A stretch of DNA of 24,899 bases, taken from IMG/VR virus record IMGVR_UViG_3300025467_000069, positions 1-24,899 of that record. One strand, given 5' to 3'. The translations under genes and the position numbers were made by a program. Positions 6,166 to 13,779 of this stretch are shown piece by piece (positions within the stretch are counted from its first letter, which is position 1; the number at the start of each line of letters is the position of its first letter). Source of the DNA: a virus. The notes beneath the pieces are model-generated. The model was not told where the DNA came from. It saw nothing but the letters and a program-made list of their open reading frames with translations, and did no database searches.

Positions 6166-8729
6166 TATGAAGGGTTCGCAGTACTACGAGTATCACCAAC
6201 ATCCAGGCTACACAATACTTTACCCATGAAATAATTACCGCCGACAACGTTAGACGTAAACCGCAAACGCAATTCACGACGCTGTTCACGCATATCTACT
6301 TTGAGAGTCGTTGGGTCAAAAGGATAAGGCGCAGAGGTTATGTCTGTATCGTCCGCGTAGCCCTTACCAAGTACCGTGACCGTCATAGTTCCAGATTGAA
6401 CAAAGTCAGGCTCAACCCTCTCACAACGAGTCCAAACGTTATCTCCAGGCTGTTGAGTAGAACCTACCAGACCTGCATATGTTCCTAAAGACGGTGTCTC
6501 AATATATGAATTAATCGCGTCAACCTGGTTCGTGTAGACTTGGTCTGTACCAGTCTCGTGTTGCCAAAGCGTGTATTTGCCTGCGCTGTTTGGCGCGTAT
6601 CCACCCATTACTGGATAATGGAAAACCTCAGTGTATGTGCCTGCTGAGCGCTGGGCTCCAACTGCTTGGCCTGCGTCGTACCAAGTCTTCTCACGCACGT
6701 TGTAAATGATTGCATCTGTACACTCTGTCGCGTTACCGCGTGGATAGAACCACCAGATCTCACCCCAACGAGTCACTTTTGTACACCAGACCTTTTGACG
6801 CTGTTGGTAGTTAAGGTTGTCAAAGAACCAGTTTTGATTCTGACTGTTGGGTATCTCTTGTACAACACCGTTATACATGAGGAATCGATCAACACCTATC
6901 CAGTAAAACAATCCGTCATACTCAATTACTGAGGACGAAGACAAGATTGAACTCTGACTCGTAATCAAGTCATACTTCCAGTAGTAATTAACACCACCTA
7001 CCGTTGACGGTGTGTAGCTGACGCGGATAACTGAGTCTAAAGACCAGAACAGTCCAGCAGGCGATGTTGTACCGCCCCTGAGAGGTAGACCCTTAACGAT
7101 CTTACCTGTAGACACGTTGTTGGCGTTTGAGTCTGCGCTTGTCCAGTTGTTAAAGTCGGACGCCGCACAGTTCTGAATAAGGCCGTTGTTACCGTAAACA
7201 AATAGATACGGGTGAAGCATAACAACTCCGCCAGATACGGAAATGTTGTTATCAAATGTCAGCGTAACCGTACCAGAGGCCGTAGCATTAGCGCTCATAA
7301 CAACTGTCCATACGCTAGCTACTTGAGCAACAAAAGTCAGTCCAGCCGTTGTGCCTGCTGTAGTCGTAATCGCTGATCCACCGGATGTTGTGGACAATGT
7401 GAATGTTGTCGATCCGTTAGTCGCAATGATGTAGTAAGTGCCTGCTGATATACCTGTAGCTGTACCCGTCAGTACGCCAGTCACAATGACTTGCTGGCCT
7501 GAAATAAGAGTCGTTGAGCTACATGAAAACTGTCCAGCCGTACCCGTCACCGCAACGTTTGCCAGAGTAAAGTTATTACTAACCAGGTTAGATGAGACTA
7601 TGGTTGTGTTGGACGGTACGCCAGTTCCTGATATAGAGACACCTGGTCCCATAGCATAATTGGTCGTTGTGAATGTAACGTTAGGAGATCCATTTGTTGT
7701 TGTACCAGTTGCTGTAAACACGCCAACTGGGTTTAATGCTGTACTGGTAAAGTTACCAAACAAAGGACGAGTATTGACCGTGCTATCAATTGCGGACAGA
7801 TTCTGCCCTGGATGAGCAACTAACTTATTCTGATTGCCACCGGTTGAGTCATATCCAATCTCAAACTGCCAAAGATTGTTAGCATTTGGTTGAAAATAAG
7901 ACAGTGAGGGAGCAACGTTATTACCGTAATAAGTTACAGATGTGAACTGACCTTGGAACGGTGTCACTGGGTTAAACGTTAGACCTGTTGTTGTTCCAGC
8001 GGTTGTTACTAAAGCCGTACCGCCTGCGGTTGCTGACAATGTGAACGTTGTTGTACCGCCTGTAATAACGTAATACGTACCAGGCTGTATGCCGGTTGCT
8101 GTACCTGTCAAAGTACCTGTCACACTGATGGATTGACCTGCGACTAAAGTGATTGTGCTTGCACAAGAAAATTGTCCAGCAGTTCCTGTAACCGCTACAG
8201 TAGATAAAGCATTACCGCCTATATCTGAATTTGCAAAACTAAACGTATCACCGTAACCGTAGTTAATACCGGTTGCAGTATTGGTCAAAGTCGTTATAGC
8301 ATTACCAGAAACAACTACCGTATAAGTTGCTCCGCTTCCGTTGCCACTAGATGTGACCGGCGTAACCCCAGTGTACGTACCATTGACGTAGCCTATACCA
8401 GCGTACTTGATGGATTGAGTTGTGATACTACCAACTGGATAGAGTTGTGTAGGTCCTGAACCAATACCAGATACGTTATCAGTTACCCACTGCTCTAAGC
8501 CGTTGTTATAGCCAGAGACAATGTAGTTTAGGCCGTTGAGTGAGCTCATGTACATGCCACGAGATATGCCCGTAGCATTTAAGAAGATGCCGTTGTAGCC
8601 ACCAATCTTTTTGGGTAGTCCGTTTTGAAAGCGTACCCACTGCCCATCTACATAAGTAGGCGAAGCAAACTGAGTACCGTCCCTTTGGATACCAGGCTTG
8701 ATCTGTAGGGCAACAACCTTGGCTGTCAT
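6165..8729 (-). CDS. P22 gp10-like tail (nozzle/stabilisation) protein with inserted Ig-like modules
   Basis: 854 aa. The C-terminal core (about 495-854) matches the pattern of a conserved podovirus tail protein: MLHPYLFVYGNNG, KIVKGLPLRGG, GLFWSLDSVIRVSY, IEYDGLFYWIGVDRFLMYNG, WFFDNLNYQQRQKVW and GEIWWFYPRG. This core is shared with proteins grouped with the P22 gp10 packaged-DNA stabilisation family, which forms the tail hub or nozzle. The N-terminal 100 residues also belong to the core. In between, about 104-252 and 337-490 are Thr/Gly/Ser-rich beta modules, including two copies of one module, which make the protein longer than usual. Start and stop both overlap neighbouring genes as TAATG. 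Identification of the core is fairly firm; the nozzle position is inferred from the family. Confidence 0.8.
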   Translation of the reverse strand: MTAKVVALQIKPGIQRDGTQFASPTYVDGQWVRFQNGLPKKIGGYNGIFLNATGISRGMYMSSLNGLNYIVSGYNNGLEQWVTDNVSGIGSGPTQLYPVGSITTQSIKYAGIGYVNGTYTGVTPVTSSGNGSGATYTVVVSGNAITTLTNTATGINYGYGDTFSFANSDIGGNALSTVAVTGTAGQFSCASTITLVAGQSISVTGTLTGTATGIQPGTYYVITGGTTTFTLSATAGGTALVTTAGTTTGLTFNPVTPFQGQFTSVTYYGNNVAPSLSYFQPNANNLWQFEIGYDSTGGNQNKLVAHPGQNLSAIDSTVNTRPLFGNFTSTALNPVGVFTATGTTTNGSPNVTFTTTNYAMGPGVSISGTGVPSNTTIVSSNLVSNNFTLANVAVTGTAGQFSCSSTTLISGQQVIVTGVLTGTATGISAGTYYIIATNGSTTFTLSTTSGGSAITTTAGTTAGLTFVAQVASVWTVVMSANATASGTVTLTFDNNISVSGGVVMLHPYLFVYGNNGLIQNCAASDFNNWTSADSNANNVSTGKIVKGLPLRGGTTSPAGLFWSLDSVIRVSYTPSTVGGVNYYWKYDLITSQSSILSSSSVIEYDGLFYWIGVDRFLMYNGVVQEIPNSQNQNWFFDNLNYQQRQKVWCTKVTRWGEIWWFYPRGNATECTDAIIYNVREKTWYDAGQAVGAQRSAGTYTEVFHYPVMGGYAPNSAGKYTLWQHETGTDQVYTNQVDAINSYIETPSLGTYAGLVGSTQQPGDNVWTRCERVEPDFVQSGTMTVTVLGKGYADDTDITSAPYPFDPTTLKVDMREQRRELRLRFTSNVVGGNYFMGKVLCSLDVGDTRSTANPS
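7332..7559 (-). repeat. Ig-like module, copy 2 within the tail protein
   Basis: Encodes residues 391-466 of the 854-aa tail protein. It starts VAVTGTAGQFSCSSTTLISG, continues through GVLTGTATGISAGTYYI and TTFTLSTTSGG, and ends TTAGTTAGLTF. It is paralogous to residues 178-252 and differs at scattered positions. Confidence 0.8.
7974..8198 (-). repeat. Ig-like module, copy 1 within the tail protein
   Basis: Encodes residues 178-252. It starts VAVTGTAGQFSCASTITLVA, with GTLTGTATGIQPGTYYVI and TTFTLSATAGG, ending TTAGTTTGLTF. It aligns along its whole length with the copy at 7332-7559; the two are about 140 residues apart, separated by tail-core-like sequence. Confidence 0.8.
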
Positions 8730-10162
8730 TAGAACGCCCCTCCGGCAATTCCTACTGGAACTAAGAGTCCTGTTGTTGTCAGCGTCATACCGTTAGATCC
8801 CGAAACTGCAAATCCAAGTTGTCCACTGGCCACTAAGTAAACACCAGTTGTACCGTCACTTGAGAAGCTCACTGAAGGAGCTCCAGCAGATCCGTTACCT
8901 AGCGTCAAGGCTGTAATCGTGGACGAAGTAGAGGTCTGTGAGTTGTACACGTTTGTACCGTCGCAGATCACAATAATCGTTTGTCCTTGACCTAAAGACA
9001 GTGTCGCACCGCCTGATACCGCGGTTTTAAAGGTCAAAGAATAAGATCCAGTCGTACTGTTCTTAAGCGCATAAAGGTTAACCGTAGAAGGCAGAACAAT
9101 CGTTGCGTTAGATGTCAGTGTGCCGACATAGGTTTGAATTGCGTTTGCCGCTTGTGACGTTGTTAAAGTCGTTGTACCGCCTGTCGTATTAACAAACAAG
9201 TTTGTATATACAAAGGTATTTGAACGACCATAAGCAAACGTGCTGTATCCGTTAGAGCCGTTAGAAACTAAAACAATAGATTCTGTAAGCTGGAGTTGTT
9301 GCTGTGAGTTGCCGTCGATCGTATCTGAGCTAGATCCGTTTGGAGCTATTGTTAAGATACCTGTTCCGCTGTTACGAACAATCACAAACCAGTCATTACC
9401 AACTACGGATGATGTAGGCAGTGTAAGGGTACCAGCTCCGCCGTTCCATACGTAAAAGGACGCACGATCTGACGGTAGGAACGTATAAGCGCTACTGACC
9501 GTTGTGAGAGGATAGGACTCGTTTAGAGTACTACCAATGGCGAGCAGGCCGTATCCAGCCAGTGTAGAAGCGTTAGCCTGAGACACCCCAGTACCAAAGA
9601 CAACGACTGACCAAGTACCGTTAACCGTTGTGTTATCTGTCAAATAAATAAAATCAGCAACCCCAGAGGCGATGCTAGATATTGTGTTACCGCTGTTATC
9701 AGTCACCACAAACGCGATTGAACCAACGTTTCTAACCAATACAGCTTGGCCAGTAGATACCTGGGTTGCAGGTGGCATCTGTAATTGCAGGGCTGAAGTT
9801 GTAATCGTGGTTGAGCTTACGGTCTGTGAAATGTTGACCGTATAGTTACCAGTACCACCGCTACCAGTTCCAAAAGCCGTTACCGTTGTTCCAGATGTAA
9901 TACCAGTTCCTGTGATTACAGAACCAACTGCAATTGCACCAGAGGCTACAGCGCTGATTGTCAAAGTTGTACCGCTGATAGATCCTGTAAATGATCCACC
10001 GCCTAGAGTTGCAGTAACCTCAATAATTCCAGCAACAACGCTAGATGTATTACCGTTGATTGGCCACTGTAGTTGGGTTGTAGAACTAAGGGTCAGTGAT
10101 TCGTAACCAATCGGCGATTGATTAACGGTTTGACCCGTGTAGGGATTAATGTATGTTGTCAT
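8729..10162 (-). CDS. Phage structural/tail fibre-like protein (477 aa)
   Basis: The N-terminus ([20 protein letters not shown], then LQWPINGN) and the region from residue 128 ([44 protein letters not shown]) look like one conserved virion domain found upstream of gp10-like tail genes. Residues 56-123 interrupt it with a Gly/Thr/Ser module. The C-terminal half is a chain of beta-rich Thr/Ser/Gly segments with a final fibre-like stretch ([20 protein letters not shown]). It lies 2 nt after the adaptor stop and overlaps the tail gene start as TAATG, so it is probably part of the tail tube or its surface. The exact place in the virion is unknown. Confidence 0.7.
   Translation of the reverse strand: MTTYINPYTGQTVNQSPIGYESLTLSSTTQLQWPINGNTSSVVAGIIEVTATLGGGSFTGSISGTTLTISAVASGAIAVGSVITGTGITSGTTVTAFGTGSGGTGNYTVNISQTVSSTTITTSALQLQMPPATQVSTGQAVLVRNVGSIAFVVTDNSGNTISSIASGVADFIYLTDNTTVNGTWSVVVFGTGVSQANASTLAGYGLLAIGSTLNESYPLTTVSSAYTFLPSDRASFYVWNGGAGTLTLPTSSVVGNDWFVIVRNSGTGILTIAPNGSSSDTIDGNSQQQLQLTESIVLVSNGSNGYSTFAYGRSNTFVYTNLFVNTTGGTTTLTTSQAANAIQTYVGTLTSNATIVLPSTVNLYALKNSTTGSYSLTFKTAVSGGATLSLGQGQTIIVICDGTNVYNSQTSTSSTITALTLGNGSAGAPSVSFSSDGTTGVYLVASGQLGFAVSGSNGMTLTTTGLLVPVGIAGGAF
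9794..9997 (-). other. Inserted Gly/Thr-rich beta module in the 477-aa protein
   Basis: Encodes residues 56-123, with the pattern [52 protein letters not shown]. This pattern is a widespread stand-alone module in phage and bacterial surface proteins. Here it splits a conserved domain between IIEVTAT and [10 protein letters not shown]. Confidence 0.6.
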
Positions 10163-10164
10163 GA

Positions 10165-10812
10165 TTAAGAGTCCACAGCTATAGCTTGACGATCCCCGAC
10201 ACGAGAAACATCCTCGGTCTTCAAGGCGGTAATGGCTTCAGTGTACTTTTGCTGGAACACTGCACGGTTGTCATTCTTTAAGAACAGCATAGCCTGCAAG
10301 AGCGTACCGTACAGCATCGCATTAGGCGCGTACTGTGTCAGCCAGTTTGTTTGGTTTGTTGAGCTCAAAGGAGCTATACGCTCATAGAACAGTACTTCAA
10401 AGTTATAAGCCTGGTCTGGCGTAGGAGCTATGTACCAGTGCTCATAATCGCTGTCAGCGTAATAAACCGGTGTAGCCGTCTGCGAAGCATTAGGCCAGTA
10501 ATTCTGTAAGTACTCTAATTTACGCAACAACACCGGCTGAGTCTGGCTAGTTGTTGGGTTAGTCAGGGTCATTGAAACTGTTTTCCTCCAGCGGGCAGGC
10601 TTTTGGATAGTCGGTGTACCTGCGGCCATAGTCGCCGTTACCACCTGTAATTGTCCCAAGGTTTTGATTTCCTGAGCTATTTCAAATTCTGCAAGAGTAA
10701 TAAAAGTAGGAATGGCGGCAATCGTGGCTGGATCACTACGTTCCAAATAAGAGAGCACCATAGACGTCAAACTGTTGTACGTCATTACCCATGATGGAAT
10801 TGTCGTTGCCAT
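10165..10812 (-). CDS. Head-tail adaptor protein, SU10-adaptor type
   Basis: 215 aa. It opens with helical repeats typical of this family: [20 protein letters not shown] followed by [21 protein letters not shown] central beta part has [13 protein letters not shown] and [20 protein letters not shown], and a C-terminal helical part contains [15 protein letters not shown]. The family (phage adaptor protein SU10-like) forms the ring between portal and tail. A plausible ribosome site AAAGGG lies just before the ATG. The position is notable: it follows the endolysin gene after 31 nt, placing a neck gene directly downstream of the lysis cassette. The family call is by motif pattern only, but the length fits. 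Confidence 0.75.
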   Translation of the reverse strand: MATTIPSWVMTYNSLTSMVLSYLERSDPATIAAIPTFITLAEFEIAQEIKTLGQLQVVTATMAAGTPTIQKPARWRKTVSMTLTNPTTSQTQPVLLRKLEYLQNYWPNASQTATPVYYADSDYEHWYIAPTPDQAYNFEVLFYERIAPLSSTNQTNWLTQYAPNAMLYGTLLQAMLFLKNDNRAVFQQKYTEAITALKTEDVSRVGDRQAIAVDS

Positions 10813-10843
10813 GTGCGCCCTTTATAGTTAGTCTATTGTCCCA

Positions 10844-11440
10844 CTACCCGCCTAATACTTCAAGGGAATGTTTGGTTAGAGCGATTCTTTCATCGAGTCC
10901 AAATGTTCCGCCGTTGATGCGCTTAGTTAGATTCAGCCAGTCTTCAGCCTCAGCCAGTTGGTTGCATCCATGCGTAGCCCAAAACCATCCACCACTCATA
11001 GCGGCATACATAGGTGTTTTAACCAAGTCTGGGTTCTTCACAAAATCCTGACCAAGAGCTTGTCCACAGTGCCAGTAGTTATCGTGAAAGGTAAGCTGAA
11101 TTGTCCCTCTTCCTCGGTACAAGTACCCGTCCCCACTTGCTTCATTCCTGTTTCCTCCTCGATTGGCGTAAATTCTGTTGGCAATCTTTTGAGGTTGATG
11201 GGCAAAAAGGGCATACTCTTCTGGCTTAAAGTGAGTATGGAACAGGGTTTGAAGGGTTTCAGCTCTATAGTTGAGATTCTCTTCCAATGTACGGAAGTGG
11301 TTGCACTCGTGTGAAAGCTGTCCGATAAAGGCGGCCTGCTCTTTGACGGTAAAAATGCTGAACTTTTGGATGGTAGCATTGAGTGGCTCTACCCATTCTG
11401 GCCCAATCTGCAGGGCATGAAGTTTCTCTGCACTGATCAT
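10844..11440 (-). CDS. Endolysin, GH19 (chitinase-like) family
   Basis: 198 aa, a single GH19 domain with no signal peptide or cell-wall-binding domain. Motifs in order: QLSHECNHFRTLEENLNYRA (41-60), with candidate catalytic glutamates E45 and E54; ANRIYANRGGNRNEASGDGY and LYRGRGTIQLT in the middle; and LTKRINGGTFGLDER near the C-terminus. GH19 endolysins of phages infecting Gram-negative bacteria hydrolyse the glycan strands of peptidoglycan from the cytoplasmic side once holin has opened the membrane. The start overlaps the i-spanin stop as ATGA (11437-11440), so endolysin and spanins are co-translated. Confidence 0.92.
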   Translation of the reverse strand: MISAEKLHALQIGPEWVEPLNATIQKFSIFTVKEQAAFIGQLSHECNHFRTLEENLNYRAETLQTLFHTHFKPEEYALFAHQPQKIANRIYANRGGNRNEASGDGYLYRGRGTIQLTFHDNYWHCGQALGQDFVKNPDLVKTPMYAAMSGGWFWATHGCNQLAEAEDWLNLTKRINGGTFGLDERIALTKHSLEVLGG

Positions 11441-11892
11441 TTGACCCCCTTGTTAACTATTTCCCTGACGCTGTTGTACTGGGCGATACAAGCGTTGAGG
11501 TCTTTGATGGCTGAGTCCCCGTCTGAGGTGATGGCGACAATATCTTTAATAGCCTGTCTGTCAGATTCGCTTCCCTTGTTTCCATCTCCAGCGGGGGCAC
11601 TTGGATTGGCTTGTACGGCACAACTGGTCGGGAGGCGCAACTCGCCAGAGTCAACACGAGCATCAATACTAGACTGCTTGGTTTTAATATCATCTTTGGC
11701 CTTCCTTAAAGCTGTTGTCGCAATCGCGATCTTCTGGTTTAACTCGGCTTCTTTGGCGCGAGCTTCGCCATTAAGTCGGATAATTTCTGCTTGATCTTCG
11801 TCCACACGTTGTTGATAGCCTGCATGATGTCCATAAAAGTACACTCCTATAAAAGTTGAAATAACACCAATAATTAACCACGGATTAAACAT
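11437..11892 (-). CDS. Rz: i-spanin, Rz-like
   Basis: 151 aa from ATG 11892. A start 30 nt further upstream is open, but this ATG has GAGG 7 nt before it and gives the usual layout: MFNPW, one TM helix (about 5-22, LIIGVISTFIGVYFYG), then a charged coiled coil (QQRVDEDQAEIIRLNGEARA onward). Two cysteines lie in the periplasmic part (SCAVQ and NACIAQ). Rz proteins span the periplasm from the inner membrane and, with the outer-membrane partner, fuse the membranes as the last lysis step. The gene contains a complete o-spanin in another frame, starts 8 bp inside the holin-like gene, and ends in ATGA with the endolysin start. Confidence 0.85.
   Translation of the reverse strand: MFNPWLIIGVISTFIGVYFYGHHAGYQQRVDEDQAEIIRLNGEARAKEAELNQKIAIATTALRKAKDDIKTKQSSIDARVDSGELRLPTSCAVQANPSAPAGDGNKGSESDRQAIKDIVAITSDGDSAIKDLNACIAQYNSVREIVNKGVK
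11457..11693 (-). CDS. Rz1: o-spanin lipoprotein, Rz1-like, nested in Rz
   Basis: 78 aa, read in a different frame and wholly inside the Rz gene. The signal peptide MILKPSSLVLMLVLTLASC ends in a lipobox (LASC, lipidated C19). The mature part is about 60 residues and proline-rich, beginning CASRPVVPYKPIQVPPLEME, with a VPPL motif typical of Rz1-type partners. Full embedding is the arrangement known from lambda and many Proteobacteria phages. It would sit in the outer membrane and bind the coiled-coil end of the i-spanin. The gene architecture plus lipobox make the call firm. Confidence 0.88.
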   Translation of the reverse strand: MILKPSSLVLMLVLTLASCASRPVVPYKPIQVPPLEMETREANLTDRLLKILSPSPQTGTQPSKTSTLVSPSTTASGK

Positions 11893-12352
11893 TTCCAGCC
11901 CTCGCCTGCGCCATGCGCTCACGCTCGTGGTCAGCCTCTAGTGTAGGCGGACTCATCGGTGGAGGTGGAGGCGTCCAATTAGCAGGCGCTACAGTGATAT
12001 TTTGAATAGGTGGGGGTGGAGGTGCCACGTAAGCATCCTTACCCGCCTTGATGTTGTTCATCATGGCTGTGGCCTCGTTAGTCAGCCCCTTAGTCAAAAT
12101 ACCGCCTATACCGCCCACAATCAGCAGAACGATGTCATTAAGCATCTTGGTGTACGCCTGGTCAATTGGCGCCATTTGCTTGATCGGCTGGGTTACAAAA
12201 GTAACTGAATAGAGAAGCGCAAAGGTGATGAACGCAAATATAAGCGTCACCATGATAACGACAAACGCCCGTACTCGGACGTCTATCTCATCGGCAGTTA
12301 GTCGAGGCTGGTCCTGCTTGTTGGACAGGAGGGCTAACAATAGTTCCTTCAA
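11885..12352 (-). CDS. Holin-like membrane protein with poly-proline tail
   Basis: 155 aa from a TTG start at 12352, supported by GGAG 7 nt upstream. It is a soluble N-terminus (1-28), then TM1 (30-52, FVVIMVTLIFAFITFALLYS), a short loop, TM2 (71-90, DIVLLIVGGIGGILTKG), then a hydrophilic tail with two runs of five prolines (111-115 and 128-132) and a charged end. Its place just before Rz/Rz1/endolysin and its two TM segments suggest the holin or a holin-related protein. The family is not certain. It overlaps the preceding lipoprotein gene by 65 bp and the i-spanin by 8 bp. Confidence 0.65.
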   Translation of the reverse strand: MKELLLALLSNKQDQPRLTADEIDVRVRAFVVIMVTLIFAFITFALLYSVTFVTQPIKQMAPIDQAYTKMLNDIVLLIVGGIGGILTKGLTNEATAMMNNIKAGKDAYVAPPPPPIQNITVAPANWTPPPPPMSPPTLEADHERERMAQARAGNV

Positions 12353-12521
12353 TTTTCTTCTCCAAGACGGGTGAAATTAAATATTCTGGGCATGTCTGAT
12401 CAAACTCACAACGCGGTTTTTGGCACTGTGCGGCACTAAAGTTATCAGGGTTCTGACAAAAGTATCTATACTGATCTCCGCACCCCGCTAACAATAAAAT
12501 CAATAAAGCGCATACTCTCAT
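12288..12521 (-). CDS. Small Cys-rich lipoprotein next to the lysis genes
   Basis: 77 aa. The signal peptide MRVCALLILLLAGC has a clear lipobox (LAGC, C14). The mature part starts CGDQYRYFCQNPDNF and carries further cysteines at 22, 33, 38, 44 and 76; the core CQKPRCEFDQTCPEYL resembles a small lipoprotein seen near lysis genes in many environmental phages. Gly at +2 argues for outer-membrane sorting. Its start overlaps the stop of the small TM protein as ATGA, so the two form a pair. Function is unknown. An o-spanin-like, outer-membrane or superinfection-related role is conceivable but unproven. Confidence 0.8.
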   Translation of the reverse strand: MRVCALLILLLAGCGDQYRYFCQNPDNFSAAQCQKPRCEFDQTCPEYLISPVLEKKIEGTIVSPPVQQAGPASTNCR

Positions 12522-12718
12522 TCTTCCCTCTTTTCTTTTTGACGCTCAAGTTCTTTCTTTAACTTCTCTATTCTCTTTAAATCATTAGCAATCAAAATTC
12601 TTTCTTGATGTATATCCATGTACAAAAACCCAAGAATCGGCAACACCAGGACAATAAGAAGCGCTAGGATGATGATGGTAATTACATACCCCCATGTGTC
12701 ACTCGATTTATTGCCCAC
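12518..12718 (-). CDS. Small inner-membrane protein with C-terminal coiled coil
   Basis: 66 aa from a GTG start at 12718, chosen because AGGA lies 5 nt upstream; an in-frame TTG at 12781 is open but has no comparable site. A short N-terminus leads into a TM helix (VITIIILALLIVLVLPILGF), then a highly charged helix ending KKELERQKEKREE. The stop overlaps the lipoprotein start as ATGA. The TM-plus-coiled-coil topology beside a lipoprotein mirrors a spanin pair, but the protein is short and its family is not recognised. The gene begins inside the end of the upstream 231-aa gene (37 bp overlap). Confidence 0.6.
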   Translation of the reverse strand: MGNKSSDTWGYVITIIILALLIVLVLPILGFLYMDIHQERILIANDLKRIEKLKKELERQKEKREE

Positions 12719-13377
12719 ATCAGTCCTGCCAAATATATTGCTACAAAGATTACCATTACTGTGCAAGCACTCAAAAACCAAGCCCTATCCGCCGCTTCCC
12801 TTGCCTCCGCTTCTCGTTGCGCCCTCTTTCTGACTTCCGCTTTCCTGGCTAACTCTTGTTTAACTTTGACCGTTCCAATCATCTGATTGACGCGGGAATA
12901 TAAATCCTTTAACTCCGGCGGCACATGATAGATCATGTAATCCGTCAAATCCTGCCCCATCTGCTCTAGCTGTGTTTTAGCTATTACCAAGCGGATAGAC
13001 CTCTCATACGTGTCCCCATCTGGGTCAAAAATCTTCTCAATCTTCTCTTCTTCTACCCTTATCGCCTCTGCACAATCTCTGAAATTTTTAAAGAATATTA
13101 CCAGTTGATCACCAATCTCTGCGTATATTGCCTTCTCGTCAAACTTTACTTTTTCTTTTTTCTTAGGCGCTTCGACTTTCTGATTTCCCTGATCTGGAGT
13201 TGGTTGCGCAAATAGCTTTCCAATCCATCCCCATATTCCCTTAACCTCTTTTGCAATCTGTTTAACTTCTCCGATAGTCTTGTTGACATCTTTTACAAGC
13301 GCCTTGCCTTCGTTGTACATCGCGCACAACTCTTTAACCCCCGTGAAGGCGGCATTTGCGGCTTGGAATAAAAGCAA
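12682..13377 (-). CDS. Coiled-coil, C-terminally membrane-anchored phage protein
   Basis: Up to 231 aa. The frame opens at a TTG (13377); the first ATG (13320, MYNEGKALVK) has a modest AAAGAG upstream, so the true start is uncertain by 19 codons. The body is charged and helical (AKEVKGIWGWIGKLF, then a Lys/Pro linker EAPKKKEKVKFDEK), with a Lys/Arg/Ala-rich coiled coil near 180-205 and one C-terminal TM helix (FLSACTVMVIFVAIYLAGLM). Comparable membrane-anchored proteins occur beside XhlA-like genes in environmental phages. A role in lysis or virion assembly at the membrane is inferred from position only. Confidence 0.7.
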   Translation of the reverse strand: MLLFQAANAAFTGVKELCAMYNEGKALVKDVNKTIGEVKQIAKEVKGIWGWIGKLFAQPTPDQGNQKVEAPKKKEKVKFDEKAIYAEIGDQLVIFFKNFRDCAEAIRVEEEKIEKIFDPDGDTYERSIRLVIAKTQLEQMGQDLTDYMIYHVPPELKDLYSRVNQMIGTVKVKQELARKAEVRKRAQREAEAREAADRAWFLSACTVMVIFVAIYLAGLMWAINRVTHGGM

Positions 13378-13387
13378 GAACTCAATG

Positions 13388-13603
13388 TTAGAAACCTATA
13401 AACTTGTGCAGGAGCTGGGCGGCAACTCCAGGACCCAAAAGAACGCAGGCCATGAGAATATAAAGCATAGTCTCAATTCGCTTCATTCTTTTGGAACCAT
13501 CATCAAAACGCGATTGAATCGCGGTGTACCGCTGTGCACAAACAGCCTCATGGACTGCAAGCTTCTTGTCGGTTTCTGTGGCTAATTCGTGCACGCCGTC
13601 CAT
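13388..13603 (-). CDS. XhlA-like small membrane protein
   Basis: 71 aa. An N-terminal helical part (KKLAVHEAVCAQRYTAIQSR, then RFDDGSKRMKRIETM) precedes a single C-terminal TM helix (LYILMACVLLGPGVAAQLL). The pattern E-x-x-C-A-x-RY-x-A-I followed by K-R-I-E and one TM segment is that of XhlA-type proteins, associated with cell-surface haemolysin/lysis functions and often found in phage lysis regions. It starts 3 nt after the stop of the 55-aa gene and contains one copy of a palindromic repeat (13509-13523). The resemblance is by pattern; a direct part in lysis is likely but not shown. Confidence 0.7.
   Translation of the reverse strand: MDGVHELATETDKKLAVHEAVCAQRYTAIQSRFDDGSKRMKRIETMLYILMACVLLGPGVAAQLLHKFIGF
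13509..13523. repeat. Palindromic repeat, copy 1
   Basis: CGCGATTGAATCGCG is a perfect inverted repeat with 7-base arms around one central base. Fourteen of these bases (GCGATTGAATCGCG) recur exactly at 13632-13645. It lies inside the XhlA-like gene, where it encodes AIQS. Confidence 0.7.
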
Positions 13604-13605
13604 GA

Positions 13606-13773
13606 TTAGCTCGCTAGAGTTTCTGTGGGGGGCGATTGAATCGCGTTTTCTGGCTGATTTCTGGCTTCAGTTTGAATTCCTTCGATCAATTGAAATACTT
13701 CTTGGTAAGGACGGCTTCCCAAGTAAGACAAAAGTCCGTTTATTAGATTTGTAGAAATTTGCAGTTTTTCCAT
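13606..13773 (-). CDS. Short fibre-array partner protein, copy 2 (55 aa)
   Basis: A 55-aa gene from ATG 13773 with an ideal AAAGGAG 6 nt upstream, ending TAA at 13606. The protein starts MEKLQISTNLINGLLSYLGS and continues RPYQEVFQLIEGIQTEA before a Ser/Thr/Pro-rich tail. It is clearly paralogous to the 51-aa protein at 19747-19902: shared L-x-N-G-L-x-x-YL, P-x-x-EV-x-QLI, and an acidic helix. Similar short proteins lie after tail-fibre genes in other environmental phages. Here it follows the propeller-type fibre gene. Its function is unknown; helping fibre folding or assembly is an inference from its recurrent position. Confidence 0.8.
   Translation of the reverse strand: MEKLQISTNLINGLLSYLGSRPYQEVFQLIEGIQTEARNQPENAIQSPPTETLAS
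13632..13645. repeat. Palindromic repeat, copy 2
   Basis: GCGATTGAATCGCG, identical over 14 bases to 13510-13523; the inner 13 bases form an inverted repeat with 6-base arms. It lies inside the 55-aa gene and again encodes AIQS, although the two proteins are otherwise unrelated. Confidence 0.7.
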
Positions 13774-13779
13774 TTTTTT

